Shown one piece after another: positions 47,103 through 54,693 of a stretch of DNA of 64,000 nt. The stretch's first letter is position 1, and each line of letters starts with the position of its first letter. The position numbers and the translations under genes were made by a program. The notes under the pieces were generated by a model. That model made no database searches. It saw only the letters and a program-made list of their open reading frames with translations, and was not told the origin of the DNA. This stretch comes from Chitinophagaceae bacterium (GTDB lineage Bacteria; Bacteroidota; Bacteroidia; Chitinophagales; Chitinophagaceae): positions 122,715 through 186,714 of the forward strand of contig JADKJV010000010.1 of the NCBI GenBank assembly GCA_016720825.1. Reading direction: 5' to 3'.

Positions 47103-48500
47103 ATGAATGAATTTCTGACATTAATGAAGTCCGAGCTGCTGATGACCCTGCTCATCTTCCTGCTCCTGTTTGTGAAGCTGGGCAAGGGTGTAAAGAATGA
47201 AACCCTGCTTCCGCTGATACAGGTATTGCTGCTGCTGAACCTGATCGCCGGTTTCTTTTTCAATAAAACCGGGAACCTGTTCGGGGATATGTATTTCACC
47301 ACTCCCCTGATGGCTTTCCAGAAAAGCCTGCTGAACCTCGCGGCTTACCTGATTTCACTGCTTTGTTCCGGCTGGCTGAAAAAAACCAAACACCTGCCTG
47401 AATTTTTCATGCTGATGTTCTCTGCCATGCTGGGTATGTTCCTGCTGATTTCTTCCGGCAACCTGCTCATGTTCTATTTATCACTCGAGCTGGCTACGAT
47501 TCCTGTTGCTGCCATGGCGAATTTCGACCTGGAACGCAAAACTTCTTCAGAAGCTGCCATGAAAATGATCCTGAGTTCGGCATTTTCTTCCGGTATCCTT
47601 TTATTTGGCATCTCCTTGTTATACGGAGCCACAGGCACGATCCATTTCAGCCAGATGGCAGGACTGCTTGACAACAGCCCGCTGCAAATCCTGGCCTTTG
47701 TATTCCTCTTTACCGCATTTGCCTTTAAACTGTCCATCGTTCCCTTCCACTTGTGGACGGCCGATGTATATGAAGGTTCCCCGATTGCAGCTACCTCATT
47801 CCTGTCGGTGATATCCAAAGGCGCCATTGCCTTTGTATTCATCTCTACTTTATACCGTGTATTCGGAGCGATGCAGGACACCTGGTATATCATGCTCGTT
47901 ATCCTGTCCATCATCACCATGGTGATCGGTAACTTATTTGCGATCCGCCAGCAGAATATCAAACGCTTCCTTGCTTTCTCATCCATTGCCCAGGTGGGTT
48001 TTATCCTCGTGGGTATTTCGGAAGGCGGTGCAGCGGGTCTCGCTTCCGTAGTTTATTTTGTACTGATATATATCTTCTCCAACCTCGCTGCATTCGGTGT
48101 GGCATCTGTGATATCTGATCATTGCGGCAAAGAGAATATCAATGATTATAAAGGTTTGTATAAAACCAATCCGTTCCTGAGCTGGATGATGGCGCTGGCC
48201 CTGTTTTCACTGGCTGGTATCCCGCCCACGGCCGGGTTCTTTGGTAAATTCTTCCTGCTCACAGCCGGTGGCGCGAAGGCTGAATACTGGTATATCACAG
48301 TAGCCGCGCTCAACATGATTGTTTCCCTCTACTATTATTTAAGGGTGGTTCGGGCCATCTTTATGGATAAAAATGAACAGCCTATTGAGAAGATTGGCAT
48401 CAGCCCTACAGTGAAGATGGCATTCATCTTATGCGGCACAGCGATTGTGTGTATTGGTTTGTTTGGAAAATTATACGATTATATCCTGTCATTAATTTAA
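47103..48500 (+). CDS. nuoN: NADH-quinone oxidoreductase subunit N
   Basis: The proximal antiporter-like subunit. In 465 residues it has FYLSLELATIPVAAMANFDL (Glu), FAFKLSIVPFHLWTADVYEG (Lys) and FLAFSSIAQVGFILVGISEG. Full length with about 14 TM helices. It is the last nuo gene. A small gene of unknown function begins 6 bp later. Confidence 0.97.
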   Translation: MNEFLTLMKSELLMTLLIFLLLFVKLGKGVKNETLLPLIQVLLLLNLIAGFFFNKTGNLFGDMYFTTPLMAFQKSLLNLAAYLISLLCSGWLKKTKHLPEFFMLMFSAMLGMFLLISSGNLLMFYLSLELATIPVAAMANFDLERKTSSEAAMKMILSSAFSSGILLFGISLLYGATGTIHFSQMAGLLDNSPLQILAFVFLFTAFAFKLSIVPFHLWTADVYEGSPIAATSFLSVISKGAIAFVFISTLYRVFGAMQDTWYIMLVILSIITMVIGNLFAIRQQNIKRFLAFSSIAQVGFILVGISEGGAAGLASVVYFVLIYIFSNLAAFGVASVISDHCGKENINDYKGLYKTNPFLSWMMALALFSLAGIPPTAGFFGKFFLLTAGGAKAEYWYITVAALNMIVSLYYYLRVVRAIFMDKNEQPIEKIGISPTVKMAFILCGTAIVCIGLFGKLYDYILSLI

Positions 48501-48506
48501 TCCGCC

Positions 48507-48887
48507 ATGGCCATTAACAAGAATCATGAATTTGAAGAACTGAACGGCGTGAAATGCGGGATCGTTGAAAAAAATGTATCCCCTGCCAGGCTGGCTTTCC
48601 TGAAAGAGCTGCTGGAGTTTAACGGCTATACGGTGGTGGCTGTACCAAGCCCGCCCCCGAAAGTGGCTGCTGCGCCTGCTCCCAAAGAAGGTGAACCGGC
48701 TCCTCCGCCACCTCCACCCGCCCCTGAAACATATACAGTAGGTGTATCGGATTATACATTCAATCCCATCAATGCAGTGTACGGCCGTTTGCTGAAATCC
48801 AAAGACGGGCATTTTGTTACGCCTGCTTACTGGCAGCAGAAAGAAGCTGTTTCAGATGACGAGGTTCCTTACTACGAAAAAAAATAG
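48507..48887 (+). CDS. small proline-rich hypothetical protein at the end of the nuo operon
   Basis: Not recognised as a named family. A 126-residue soluble protein starting 6 bp after nuoN, thus cotranscribed. The N-terminal half (about 1-48) is compact, with GVKCGIVEKNVSPARLAFLK and a single Cys. A Pro/Ala linker (about 50-74: PSPPPK, PAPKEGEPAPPPPPPAP) joins it to a C-terminal segment TYTVGVSDYTFNPINAVYG, ending in an acidic tail. No signal peptide or TM segment. The position suggests a complex I assembly or accessory factor; this is inference. Confidence 0.8.
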   Translation: MAINKNHEFEELNGVKCGIVEKNVSPARLAFLKELLEFNGYTVVAVPSPPPKVAAAPAPKEGEPAPPPPPPAPETYTVGVSDYTFNPINAVYGRLLKSKDGHFVTPAYWQQKEAVSDDEVPYYEKK

Positions 48888-48950
48888 CACCAGTCTGTTG
48901 ACTGATGCTATCTGCAGATATTTTAAACCCGAAACGTCGGGTTTTTTTTA
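48888..48950 (+). terminator. terminator of the nuo operon
   Basis: Two hairpins: AGCACCAGT with ACTGATGCT (48888-48909, one mismatch), and the strong AAACCCG with CGGGTTT around AAACGT (48926-48944) followed by a run of T to 48949. The T run reaches the stop codon of the convergent hydrogenase protease gene. Confidence 0.9.
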
Positions 48951-49445
48951 TGCTCTTTGCTGACTAAGCTCCCGGCGCAGGGTAGCCGCCTGGGCAATCA
49001 CTTTGTTCAGCAATTCAGGCATGATGGCCTTGATCTTGTCGGTCAGGGTTACGCCCTGTTCCTGTACAGATTCAATGCTCACCACAAATAAATGGATATC
49101 GGGTTGTTTGCCCAGTAGCTGTATTGAACAGACCAGGTCTTTCAACCCGATATCGTGTGTACTCATGGAAGGTGGATAATCCTGCGCGTATTTCGGCCGG
49201 ATCAGCCGGATGGTTCCGGGAGTCAGTCCATCCAGGGTAGCATCTACCAGGATGATCCGCTCATATCTTTCAAAATATTCCAGCAGGTGAAACCCGCCGG
49301 TCCCGCCATCTACCACATCCACCCCTTTAATATCAAGGTGTGCTAATTGCTCAGCAGCATGTACCCCCACGCCTTCATCACGCATGAGCCAGTTGCCCAC
49401 ACCCATGATGAGGATTTTCTGTGAAGGATCATTTTGGTTTTGCAT
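48948..49445 (-). CDS. hyaD: [NiFe]-hydrogenase maturation protease (HyaD/HoxM type)
   Basis: An endopeptidase that cuts the C-terminal tail of the hydrogenase large subunit once nickel is in place. About 165 residues: KILIMGVGNWLMRDEGVGVH with the metal-binding Asp/Glu, VDVVDGGTGGFHLLEYF, and STHDIGLKDLVCSIQLLG with the conserved His. ATG at 49445 (MQNQNDPSQK) is preferred; the ATG at 49520 would reach 90 bp into the cytochrome gene and adds a Lys-rich extension unlike the family. The chosen start overlaps the cytochrome gene by 17 bp. Its target is the 17-residue extension seen in the large subunit gene upstream. Confidence 0.92.
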   Translation of the reverse strand: MQNQNDPSQKILIMGVGNWLMRDEGVGVHAAEQLAHLDIKGVDVVDGGTGGFHLLEYFERYERIILVDATLDGLTPGTIRLIRPKYAQDYPPSMSTHDIGLKDLVCSIQLLGKQPDIHLFVVSIESVQEQGVTLTDKIKAIMPELLNKVIAQAATLRRELSQQRA

Positions 49446-50154
49446 CAGCTTCTTCGCTTTTTTTGAATTCTTCTTCTTCAATGAATTTCCAGCCACCGCC
49501 CATGCTTGACATTTCACCACGGCCTTCTACATAATCATGGTAGAATACCAGGTAAACGTGAATCACTACGAAGATGATGAAGAACCACATCGTCCAATGG
49601 TGTACTGAACGCAGGTAAGCATCACCACCAAATGCAGCAGGTACCCAGCCAAACAGCTTGGGCAACCACCAGTTGGTGCTCATGGAAGCATACAATCCGA
49701 AGCCTGTGATACACTGTACCAGGAAGGCCAGGAAGGTGAAGAAATAAATAAATCCTGCCATAGCATTGTGTCCGACTGCCATATGCTCCTTGCCTTTCAG
49801 CATCAGGATGTCAATCTTGAACACTTGCCACATTTCCTTGAAGAATCCTTTATTTGTGGGGATGAAAGTTTTCCAGCGGGCATATTTATTACCCACAAAT
49901 CCCCAGTAAATACGGAATATGAAATTGAACAGGAAAATATAGGCTGCGATAAAATGTATCGTACGAACCCAGCCCATTAAAAATAAATCGGAAGCTTCGC
50001 GGTTGCTGTTGATCACGATCGGGTTTGCAATATAGAAACCGGTTGCGATCAGTACGAGTATCACAGTGGCATTCAGCCAATGGTACATGCGTACGGGCTT
50101 TTCCCAGACATAAACCCTGCGCAAACGCTGTACAGAAGATGTTGTATTTGCCAT
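49429..50154 (-). CDS. hyaC: Ni/Fe-hydrogenase b-type cytochrome subunit
   Basis: A membrane cytochrome b that anchors the hydrogenase and passes electrons to the quinone pool. The 241 residues have four TM helices with heme-ligand histidines: RMYHWLNATVILVLIATGFY, GWVRTIHFIAAYIFLFNFIF, LVQCITGFGLYA region, and SVHHWTMWFFIIFVVIHVYL. The cytoplasmic tail ends in a charged GEMSS to AKPK segment. It is encoded 17 bp after the large subunit gene, the standard order of membrane-bound group 1 hydrogenases. Confidence 0.95.
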   Translation of the reverse strand: MANTTSSVQRLRRVYVWEKPVRMYHWLNATVILVLIATGFYIANPIVINSNREASDLFLMGWVRTIHFIAAYIFLFNFIFRIYWGFVGNKYARWKTFIPTNKGFFKEMWQVFKIDILMLKGKEHMAVGHNAMAGFIYFFTFLAFLVQCITGFGLYASMSTNWWLPKLFGWVPAAFGGDAYLRSVHHWTMWFFIIFVVIHVYLVFYHDYVEGRGEMSSMGGGWKFIEEEEFKKSEEADAKPK

Positions 50155-50171
50155 ACTTGGGTTTTTAAGGG

Positions 50172-51896
50172 TTAATCGCCCAGTACACTGACGCGACTGA
50201 TTTGGTTTCCATTCTCATCATACAAATGCACAGCGCAGGCCAGGCATGGATCGAATGAGTGAATCGTCCGCAGGATTTCCACGGGCTTATTCGGATCAGC
50301 AATCGGTGTATCCCGGAGGGCAGCTTCATAAGCTGAAACCTGTCCTTTACCATCTCTTGGGGATGCATTCCAGGTTGTAGGAACAACTAACTGGTAATTG
50401 GCGATCTTTTCATTTTCGATATTAATCCAATGTGCGAGCGCGCCGCGGGGTGCTTCGGAATGTCCGACTCCTTTTGCAGAGCTGGGCCATTTGGAAGGAT
50501 CACGTTTGGATGAATCCGCCATGCGGGTATCACCATTCTTGATGTTCTCCAGCAGTTGCTGGTAGAAATCCTGTGCCCAACGGCTGACAAGGATACTTTC
50601 CAGTCCGCGTGCAGCGGTACGTCCTAATGTAGAGAATAAAGCAGCTACCGGCACATTCAGGTCAGTCAGCGCTTTGTCAACTACTTCTTTGAATTCCTGA
50701 TGTCCGCGTGCATAACCAATGAGTACGCGGGCCAGCGGGCCAACTTCCATCGCATGGCCTTTCCAACGCGGTGTTTTCAGGTAACTGTATTTCTCTGCGG
50801 TGTTCAGGTTAGCGAACGGAGGCTTGGGACCTGTGTATTTAATCTTGCTTTCACCTTTCCATGGGTGCAGACCTTTTTTGTCTCCCTCTTTATATTCATA
50901 CCATGAGTTATCAATGAATTCCTGCACTTCGTCGTCTTTGCGCAGATCCACATCATAGATTTTGCTGATGTCTTTATCGAGAATTGCACCGGCAGGGAAT
51001 TTATAAGAACTGGTATCGCGGTAACCGTTCCAGGGAAGATCACCATAAGACATATAATTACCCAGTCCGCCGCCGATTGCACCCCAGTCTTTGTAGAAAG
51101 AAGCGATAGCCATCAGGTCAGGGATATAAACCTGCTCGATGAATTCCTTGCCTTGTTTCAGCAGTTGTCCCACATAAGCGAGGCGTTCAGCATTCAGGCC
51201 GCTGATATCATCTGTTGTAATTGAGCAGGCCATACCGCCCACCAGGTAATTGGGGTGAGGGTTTTTACCGCCGAAGATGGCATGTACTTTCACAATTTCT
51301 TTCTGCCATTCCAGTGCTTCGAGGTAGTGTGCCAACCCGATCAGGTTTACTTCAGCAGGCAGTTTGTAAGCAGGATGTCCCCAGTATCCATTGGAGAAGA
51401 TACCCAGTTGTCCGCTTTCCACGAATTTGGTGATGCGTTTCTGCAGGTCACTGAAATAACCGGGTGATGATTTGGGCCAGCTGGAGATACTCTGGGCCAG
51501 TTCAGAAGTTTTCTTAGGATCTGCTTTCAGGGCATTTACTACATCCACCCAGTCCATAGCATGGAGATGATAGAAATGCACTACGTGGTCATGCATATAC
51601 TGTGCGCAGAACATAATGTTGCGCACGATTTCTGCGTTCGGGGGAATTACGATATCGAGTGCATCTTCAACTGCTCTAACTGAAGTAAGAGAGTGTATAG
51701 AGGTGCAAACGCCGCATACCCGGCCTACGTAGGCCCAGGCGTCGCGGGGATCGCGTCCCTTGAGGATTTCTTCCAGCAGGCGTACCATGGTACCGCTGCT
51801 GTAAGCGTCTTTGATTTTGCCGTTTTCAATATCGGCTTCTATGCGGAGGTGACCTTCAATCCGGGTGATTGGGTCAACAACAATTCTTGTACTCAT
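50172..51896 (-). CDS. hyaB: [NiFe]-hydrogenase large subunit (group 1)
   Basis: Catalytic subunit that binds the NiFe(CN)2CO centre and oxidises H2. The 574 residues begin RIVVDPITRIEGHLRIE. The L1 nickel motif GRVCGVCTSIHSL has Cys at about 61 and 64; the L2 motif FDPCLACAVH has Cys at about 551 and 554. After the motif His (about 557) there is a 17-residue tail that the maturation protease should remove. The export partner is the Tat signal on the small subunit. Group 1 assignment rests on L1/L2 form, the cytochrome b partner and gene order. It is intact, in contrast to two of its assembly genes. Confidence 0.96.
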   Translation of the reverse strand: MSTRIVVDPITRIEGHLRIEADIENGKIKDAYSSGTMVRLLEEILKGRDPRDAWAYVGRVCGVCTSIHSLTSVRAVEDALDIVIPPNAEIVRNIMFCAQYMHDHVVHFYHLHAMDWVDVVNALKADPKKTSELAQSISSWPKSSPGYFSDLQKRITKFVESGQLGIFSNGYWGHPAYKLPAEVNLIGLAHYLEALEWQKEIVKVHAIFGGKNPHPNYLVGGMACSITTDDISGLNAERLAYVGQLLKQGKEFIEQVYIPDLMAIASFYKDWGAIGGGLGNYMSYGDLPWNGYRDTSSYKFPAGAILDKDISKIYDVDLRKDDEVQEFIDNSWYEYKEGDKKGLHPWKGESKIKYTGPKPPFANLNTAEKYSYLKTPRWKGHAMEVGPLARVLIGYARGHQEFKEVVDKALTDLNVPVAALFSTLGRTAARGLESILVSRWAQDFYQQLLENIKNGDTRMADSSKRDPSKWPSSAKGVGHSEAPRGALAHWINIENEKIANYQLVVPTTWNASPRDGKGQVSAYEAALRDTPIADPNKPVEILRTIHSFDPCLACAVHLYDENGNQISRVSVLGD

Positions 51897-51926
51897 ATAT
51901 TAGGTTTCAGCGTTGATTAATGGGGT

Positions 51927-53045
51927 TTATTTTTTGAGCTCCTGTTCGCTTTCAGTACCTTGTTTTTCAAGATTCTTGATTAATTTTTTCTTGCGAACAT
52001 TGGTCATTACCGCATGGGCAGTTAACGCGGCGGCAGTCGCAATCAAAGCAGTTTTACCAACCTTATCGGCAGTGGCTTCAATACCAAAGCCGGGGAAGGC
52101 AGAAGCTCTTTCATAAATGCGTCCGTTATCCCAATAATTCTCTTCGCTGCAACCAAAGCATCCGTGACCAGACTGGATCGGGAAGCTTACCCCGTTATTC
52201 CATTTGGTCAGGCCGCAGGCATTATAGGTAGATGGTCCTTTACATCCTACCTTATATAAACAATATCCTTTTTTAGCATTCTCATCATCGAAGCTTTCCA
52301 CGTACAGACCGGCATCATAATAAGGACGACGGTAGCAGGTATCGTGAACGCGTTTGCTGTAGAAAGCTTTTGGACGACCCAGTCCGTCCAGTTCGGGCAG
52401 ACGGCCGAATGTTACCACATGCACAATCACACCAGCCATTACTTCACCGATCGGAGGACAACCCGGAACTTTGATAATGGGTTTTCCTTTTACCAGTTTG
52501 TGAATAGGTGTTGCACTGGTGGGATTTGGTTTTGCTGCCTGCACACAACCATTGCTGGCGCAACTGCCCCAGGCAATAATTGCTTTTGCCCCTTCTGCAG
52601 CTTCTTCCAGGATCTGCATAGACGTTTTACCTCCAATCATACAATACACACCATCCGCAGCAGTTGGCACACTGCCTTCCACACATAATATATACTCACC
52701 TTTATATTTGGTCATGGTGTTCTTCATGGCTTCTTCAGCCTGGAAACCTGACGCAGCCATAAGGGTTTCAGTATAATCAAGTGAAATCTGGTCAAGTAAC
52801 ACATCGGCAACAATAGGATGTGAAGACCGGATAAATGATTCACTGCAACAGGTACATTCCTGAAAATGCAACCAGATTACAGGGAGACGGGGTTTTGTGG
52901 AGAGAGCTTTTACGACCTGACTAATGCCTTTATTCTCCAGACCGAGGTAAGCAGCCATCAGTGTGCAGAATTTGACAAAATCGCGGCGTTTATAGCCTTT
53001 GCGTTTAAACTCTTCCAGGTAAGTTGGGGTTGGGGGTTGATGCAT
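51927..53045 (-). CDS. hyaA: [NiFe]-hydrogenase small subunit, oxygen-tolerant type
   Basis: The electron-transfer subunit of a membrane-bound uptake hydrogenase. From the ATG at 53045 (MHQPPTPTYL), 372 residues. A Tat signal is present (YKRRDFVKFCTLMAAYLGL). The proximal cluster ligands are C64, C67, C162 and C196, with two extra cysteines, C66 (ECTCCSES) and C167 (GSCASNGC). These six define the 4Fe-3S centre of O2-tolerant enzymes. Distal and medial cluster residues follow (VHDTCYRRPYYDAG, GHGCFGCSE). A C-terminal TM anchor is TALIATAAALTAHAVMTNV. The ATG at 53096 would add a hydrophobic stretch before the Tat signal and is unlikely. First gene of the minus-strand operon, 30 bp before the large subunit. 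Confidence 0.96.
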   Translation of the reverse strand: MHQPPTPTYLEEFKRKGYKRRDFVKFCTLMAAYLGLENKGISQVVKALSTKPRLPVIWLHFQECTCCSESFIRSSHPIVADVLLDQISLDYTETLMAASGFQAEEAMKNTMTKYKGEYILCVEGSVPTAADGVYCMIGGKTSMQILEEAAEGAKAIIAWGSCASNGCVQAAKPNPTSATPIHKLVKGKPIIKVPGCPPIGEVMAGVIVHVVTFGRLPELDGLGRPKAFYSKRVHDTCYRRPYYDAGLYVESFDDENAKKGYCLYKVGCKGPSTYNACGLTKWNNGVSFPIQSGHGCFGCSEENYWDNGRIYERASAFPGFGIEATADKVGKTALIATAAALTAHAVMTNVRKKKLIKNLEKQGTESEQELKK

Positions 53046-53122
53046 GAGAAGAATTTTAATTGGCAGCAATGCCGTTAAATAATAAAGCGAAAACAATTCT
53101 ATTGATCTATTTCTGCAGATGC

Positions 53123-53258
53123 GGTGATCATTGTCACACCATTAAGTGATAGAAGTCAAGTTTCCCGGAACTTGATTACAGTCACGCCATTAATCTGGAA
53201 AAAACATACAGTTGTTTGGTTTTGATTAGAGTCACACCACTGATTGACTTATATCAGT
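53123..53258. promoter_or_regulatory. array of Crp/Fnr-like sites between the two hydrogenase operons
   Basis: Three direct copies share TGA-N6-TCAC[A/G]CCA[T/C]T[A/G]A: GGTGA-TCATTG-TCACA (53123-53138), CTTGA-TTACAG-TCACG (53171-53186) and TTTGA-TTAGAG-TCACA (53221-53236). Spacings are 48 and 50 bp. A fourth TTGA-N6-TCAG site (53243-53258) overlaps the perfect inverted repeat ACTGAT-N8-ATCAGT (53239-53258). The half-sites resemble Crp/Fnr-family operators (TGTGA-N6-TCACA, TTGAT-N4-ATCAA). The region lies between divergent start codons and is the natural control point of both operons. Confidence 0.7.
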
Positions 53259-53312
53259 CCAGACTGTCAGGGGGAATAATAATATTGGTACGTATTTACC
53301 AAACAAAAGATT

Positions 53313-53510
53313 ATGAAAAAGTACTTTTTCCTGCTGCTGGCATTTCTGTCTTCTATTTCTGTTTTCGCTCACCCCGGACACGGTGGTTCAGACGGTTTTA
53401 CCATCACGCATTATTTTGTTGAACCCGAGCATGTGCTGTTGTTACTCACTGGTCTCGCCCTCGTGGTGATCCTGGTGCGGAAATTCCGCAGTGCGCCTGA
53501 AAAAAAATAA
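53313..53510 (+). CDS. small HupE/UreJ-like membrane protein (65 aa)
   Basis: A 65-residue protein with a signal peptide (MKKYFFLLLAFLSSISVFA) ending before HPGHGGSDGFTITHYFVEPEH. The mature N-terminus HPGHG is the opening motif of HupE/UreJ nickel permeases. One TM helix follows (VLLLLTGLALVVILVRKF) and a basic tail. Full HupE has about six TM helices, so this is either a minimal relative or a different His-rich protein. It begins the plus-strand hyp operon, 2 bp before hypA. A role in nickel handling is suggested by the His residues and position only. Confidence 0.8.
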   Translation: MKKYFFLLLAFLSSISVFAHPGHGGSDGFTITHYFVEPEHVLLLLTGLALVVILVRKFRSAPEKK

Positions 53511-53512
53511 TC

Positions 53513-53854
53513 ATGCATGAGCTTTCACTGGTAATGAGTATCCTGCAGATTGCTGAACGGGAAGCTGAGAAGCATGATGCAAAACAGATAGAAGAGATAG
53601 AACTCGAAATCGGTGAACTCAGTGGAGTGGACCGCCCTGCATTTGATTTTGCATGGGAACAGGCAATCAGGTCCACCAAACTGGAAAAAGCACAAAGGCA
53701 TATCCATGATATCAGCGGGGAAGCCCGCTGTCTGGAGTGTGACAAAGAATTTGCGATCCACCAGCTATTTGATCCCTGTCCGCATTGCGGGAATCATTTC
53801 GTTGAGATCAGGAAGGGAAAGGAGTTCAGGGTGAAATCCCTGGTGGTGAGTTGA
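53513..53854 (+). CDS. hypA: hydrogenase nickel incorporation protein HypA
   Basis: The nickel chaperone that works with HypB to load Ni into the large subunit. The 113 residues start MHELSLVMSILQIAEREAE, with the N-terminal His-Glu nickel site. The zinc site is visible in ARCLECDKEF and PCPHCGNHFVEI (two CxxC pairs). Length is normal. It starts 2 bp after the small HupE-like gene and is followed after 26 bp by hypB. Confidence 0.96.
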   Translation: MHELSLVMSILQIAEREAEKHDAKQIEEIELEIGELSGVDRPAFDFAWEQAIRSTKLEKAQRHIHDISGEARCLECDKEFAIHQLFDPCPHCGNHFVEIRKGKEFRVKSLVVS

Positions 53855-53880
53855 AACATTGACATTTAAAAAACCAACAT

Positions 53881-54654
53881 ATGTGTGCAACCTGCGGCTG
53901 TGACAGCCATAGTTCCCCCACGATCCGGGTATCCGGAGAATCCCAATCACATGACCATAGCCATGATCACGGCCATTCTCACAGCCATACCAAAACGGTA
54001 GTGGAAGTGGAAAAAGACGTGCTCCATGAAAATAACCTGCTGGCCCAGCGTAACCGCGGTTATTTCGAAGCCAAGAAGATCCTTGCCCTGAACCTGGTAA
54101 GTTCTCCGGGATCAGGCAAAACATCCTTACTGGAAAAAACACTCATTGACTGCAAAGATGAATTCCAGTTTTATGTGATTGAAGGCGACCAGCAAACAAC
54201 CCGAGATGCAGACCGCATCCATGCTACCGGCACCAAAGTAGCACAAATCAATACCGGTAAAGGTTGTCACCTGGATGCCCACATGATCCTGCATGCCCTG
54301 CAAAGCATGAAACCCAAAGAAAACTCTGTATTCTTCATAGAGAATGTAGGCAACCTGGTTTGCCCTGCCATGTTTGATCTCGGCGAACAGGAAAGAGTGG
54401 TAATCATCAGTGTAACAGAAGGGGATGACAAACCCATCAAGTATCCTGATATGTTCCATAGTTCAACACTCTGCATCATCAATAAAACCGACCTGCTGCC
54501 TTATGTACCTTTCAGTATGGATAAAGTAAAGGAATATGCAAGGCAGGTGAATCCCACCCTTGAATTCATTGAAGTAAGCTGCACCAGCGGCGAAGGACTT
54601 GATCGCTGGTACCAGTGGCTGAAAGAAAAAACGAAAGTACCGGCTGAAGCATAG
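53881..54654 (+). CDS. hypB: hydrogenase nickel incorporation protein HypB
   Basis: A GTPase that drives nickel insertion. The 257 residues start MCATCGCDSH, the high-affinity nickel CxxCGC motif, followed by a His-rich stretch (HDHSHDHGHSHSH, about residues 25-37) for nickel storage. The G domain has LVSSPGSGKTSLLEKT, EGDQQTTRDADRIHATG, FFIENVGNLVCPA and INKTDLLPY. Full length. It ends with TAG, followed by a 39-bp gap to hypF. Confidence 0.97.
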   Translation: MCATCGCDSHSSPTIRVSGESQSHDHSHDHGHSHSHTKTVVEVEKDVLHENNLLAQRNRGYFEAKKILALNLVSSPGSGKTSLLEKTLIDCKDEFQFYVIEGDQQTTRDADRIHATGTKVAQINTGKGCHLDAHMILHALQSMKPKENSVFFIENVGNLVCPAMFDLGEQERVVIISVTEGDDKPIKYPDMFHSSTLCIINKTDLLPYVPFSMDKVKEYARQVNPTLEFIEVSCTSGEGLDRWYQWLKEKTKVPAEA

Positions 54655-54693
54655 TATATCACTATATATGTACGCAGCTTATCAAAAAAAATC

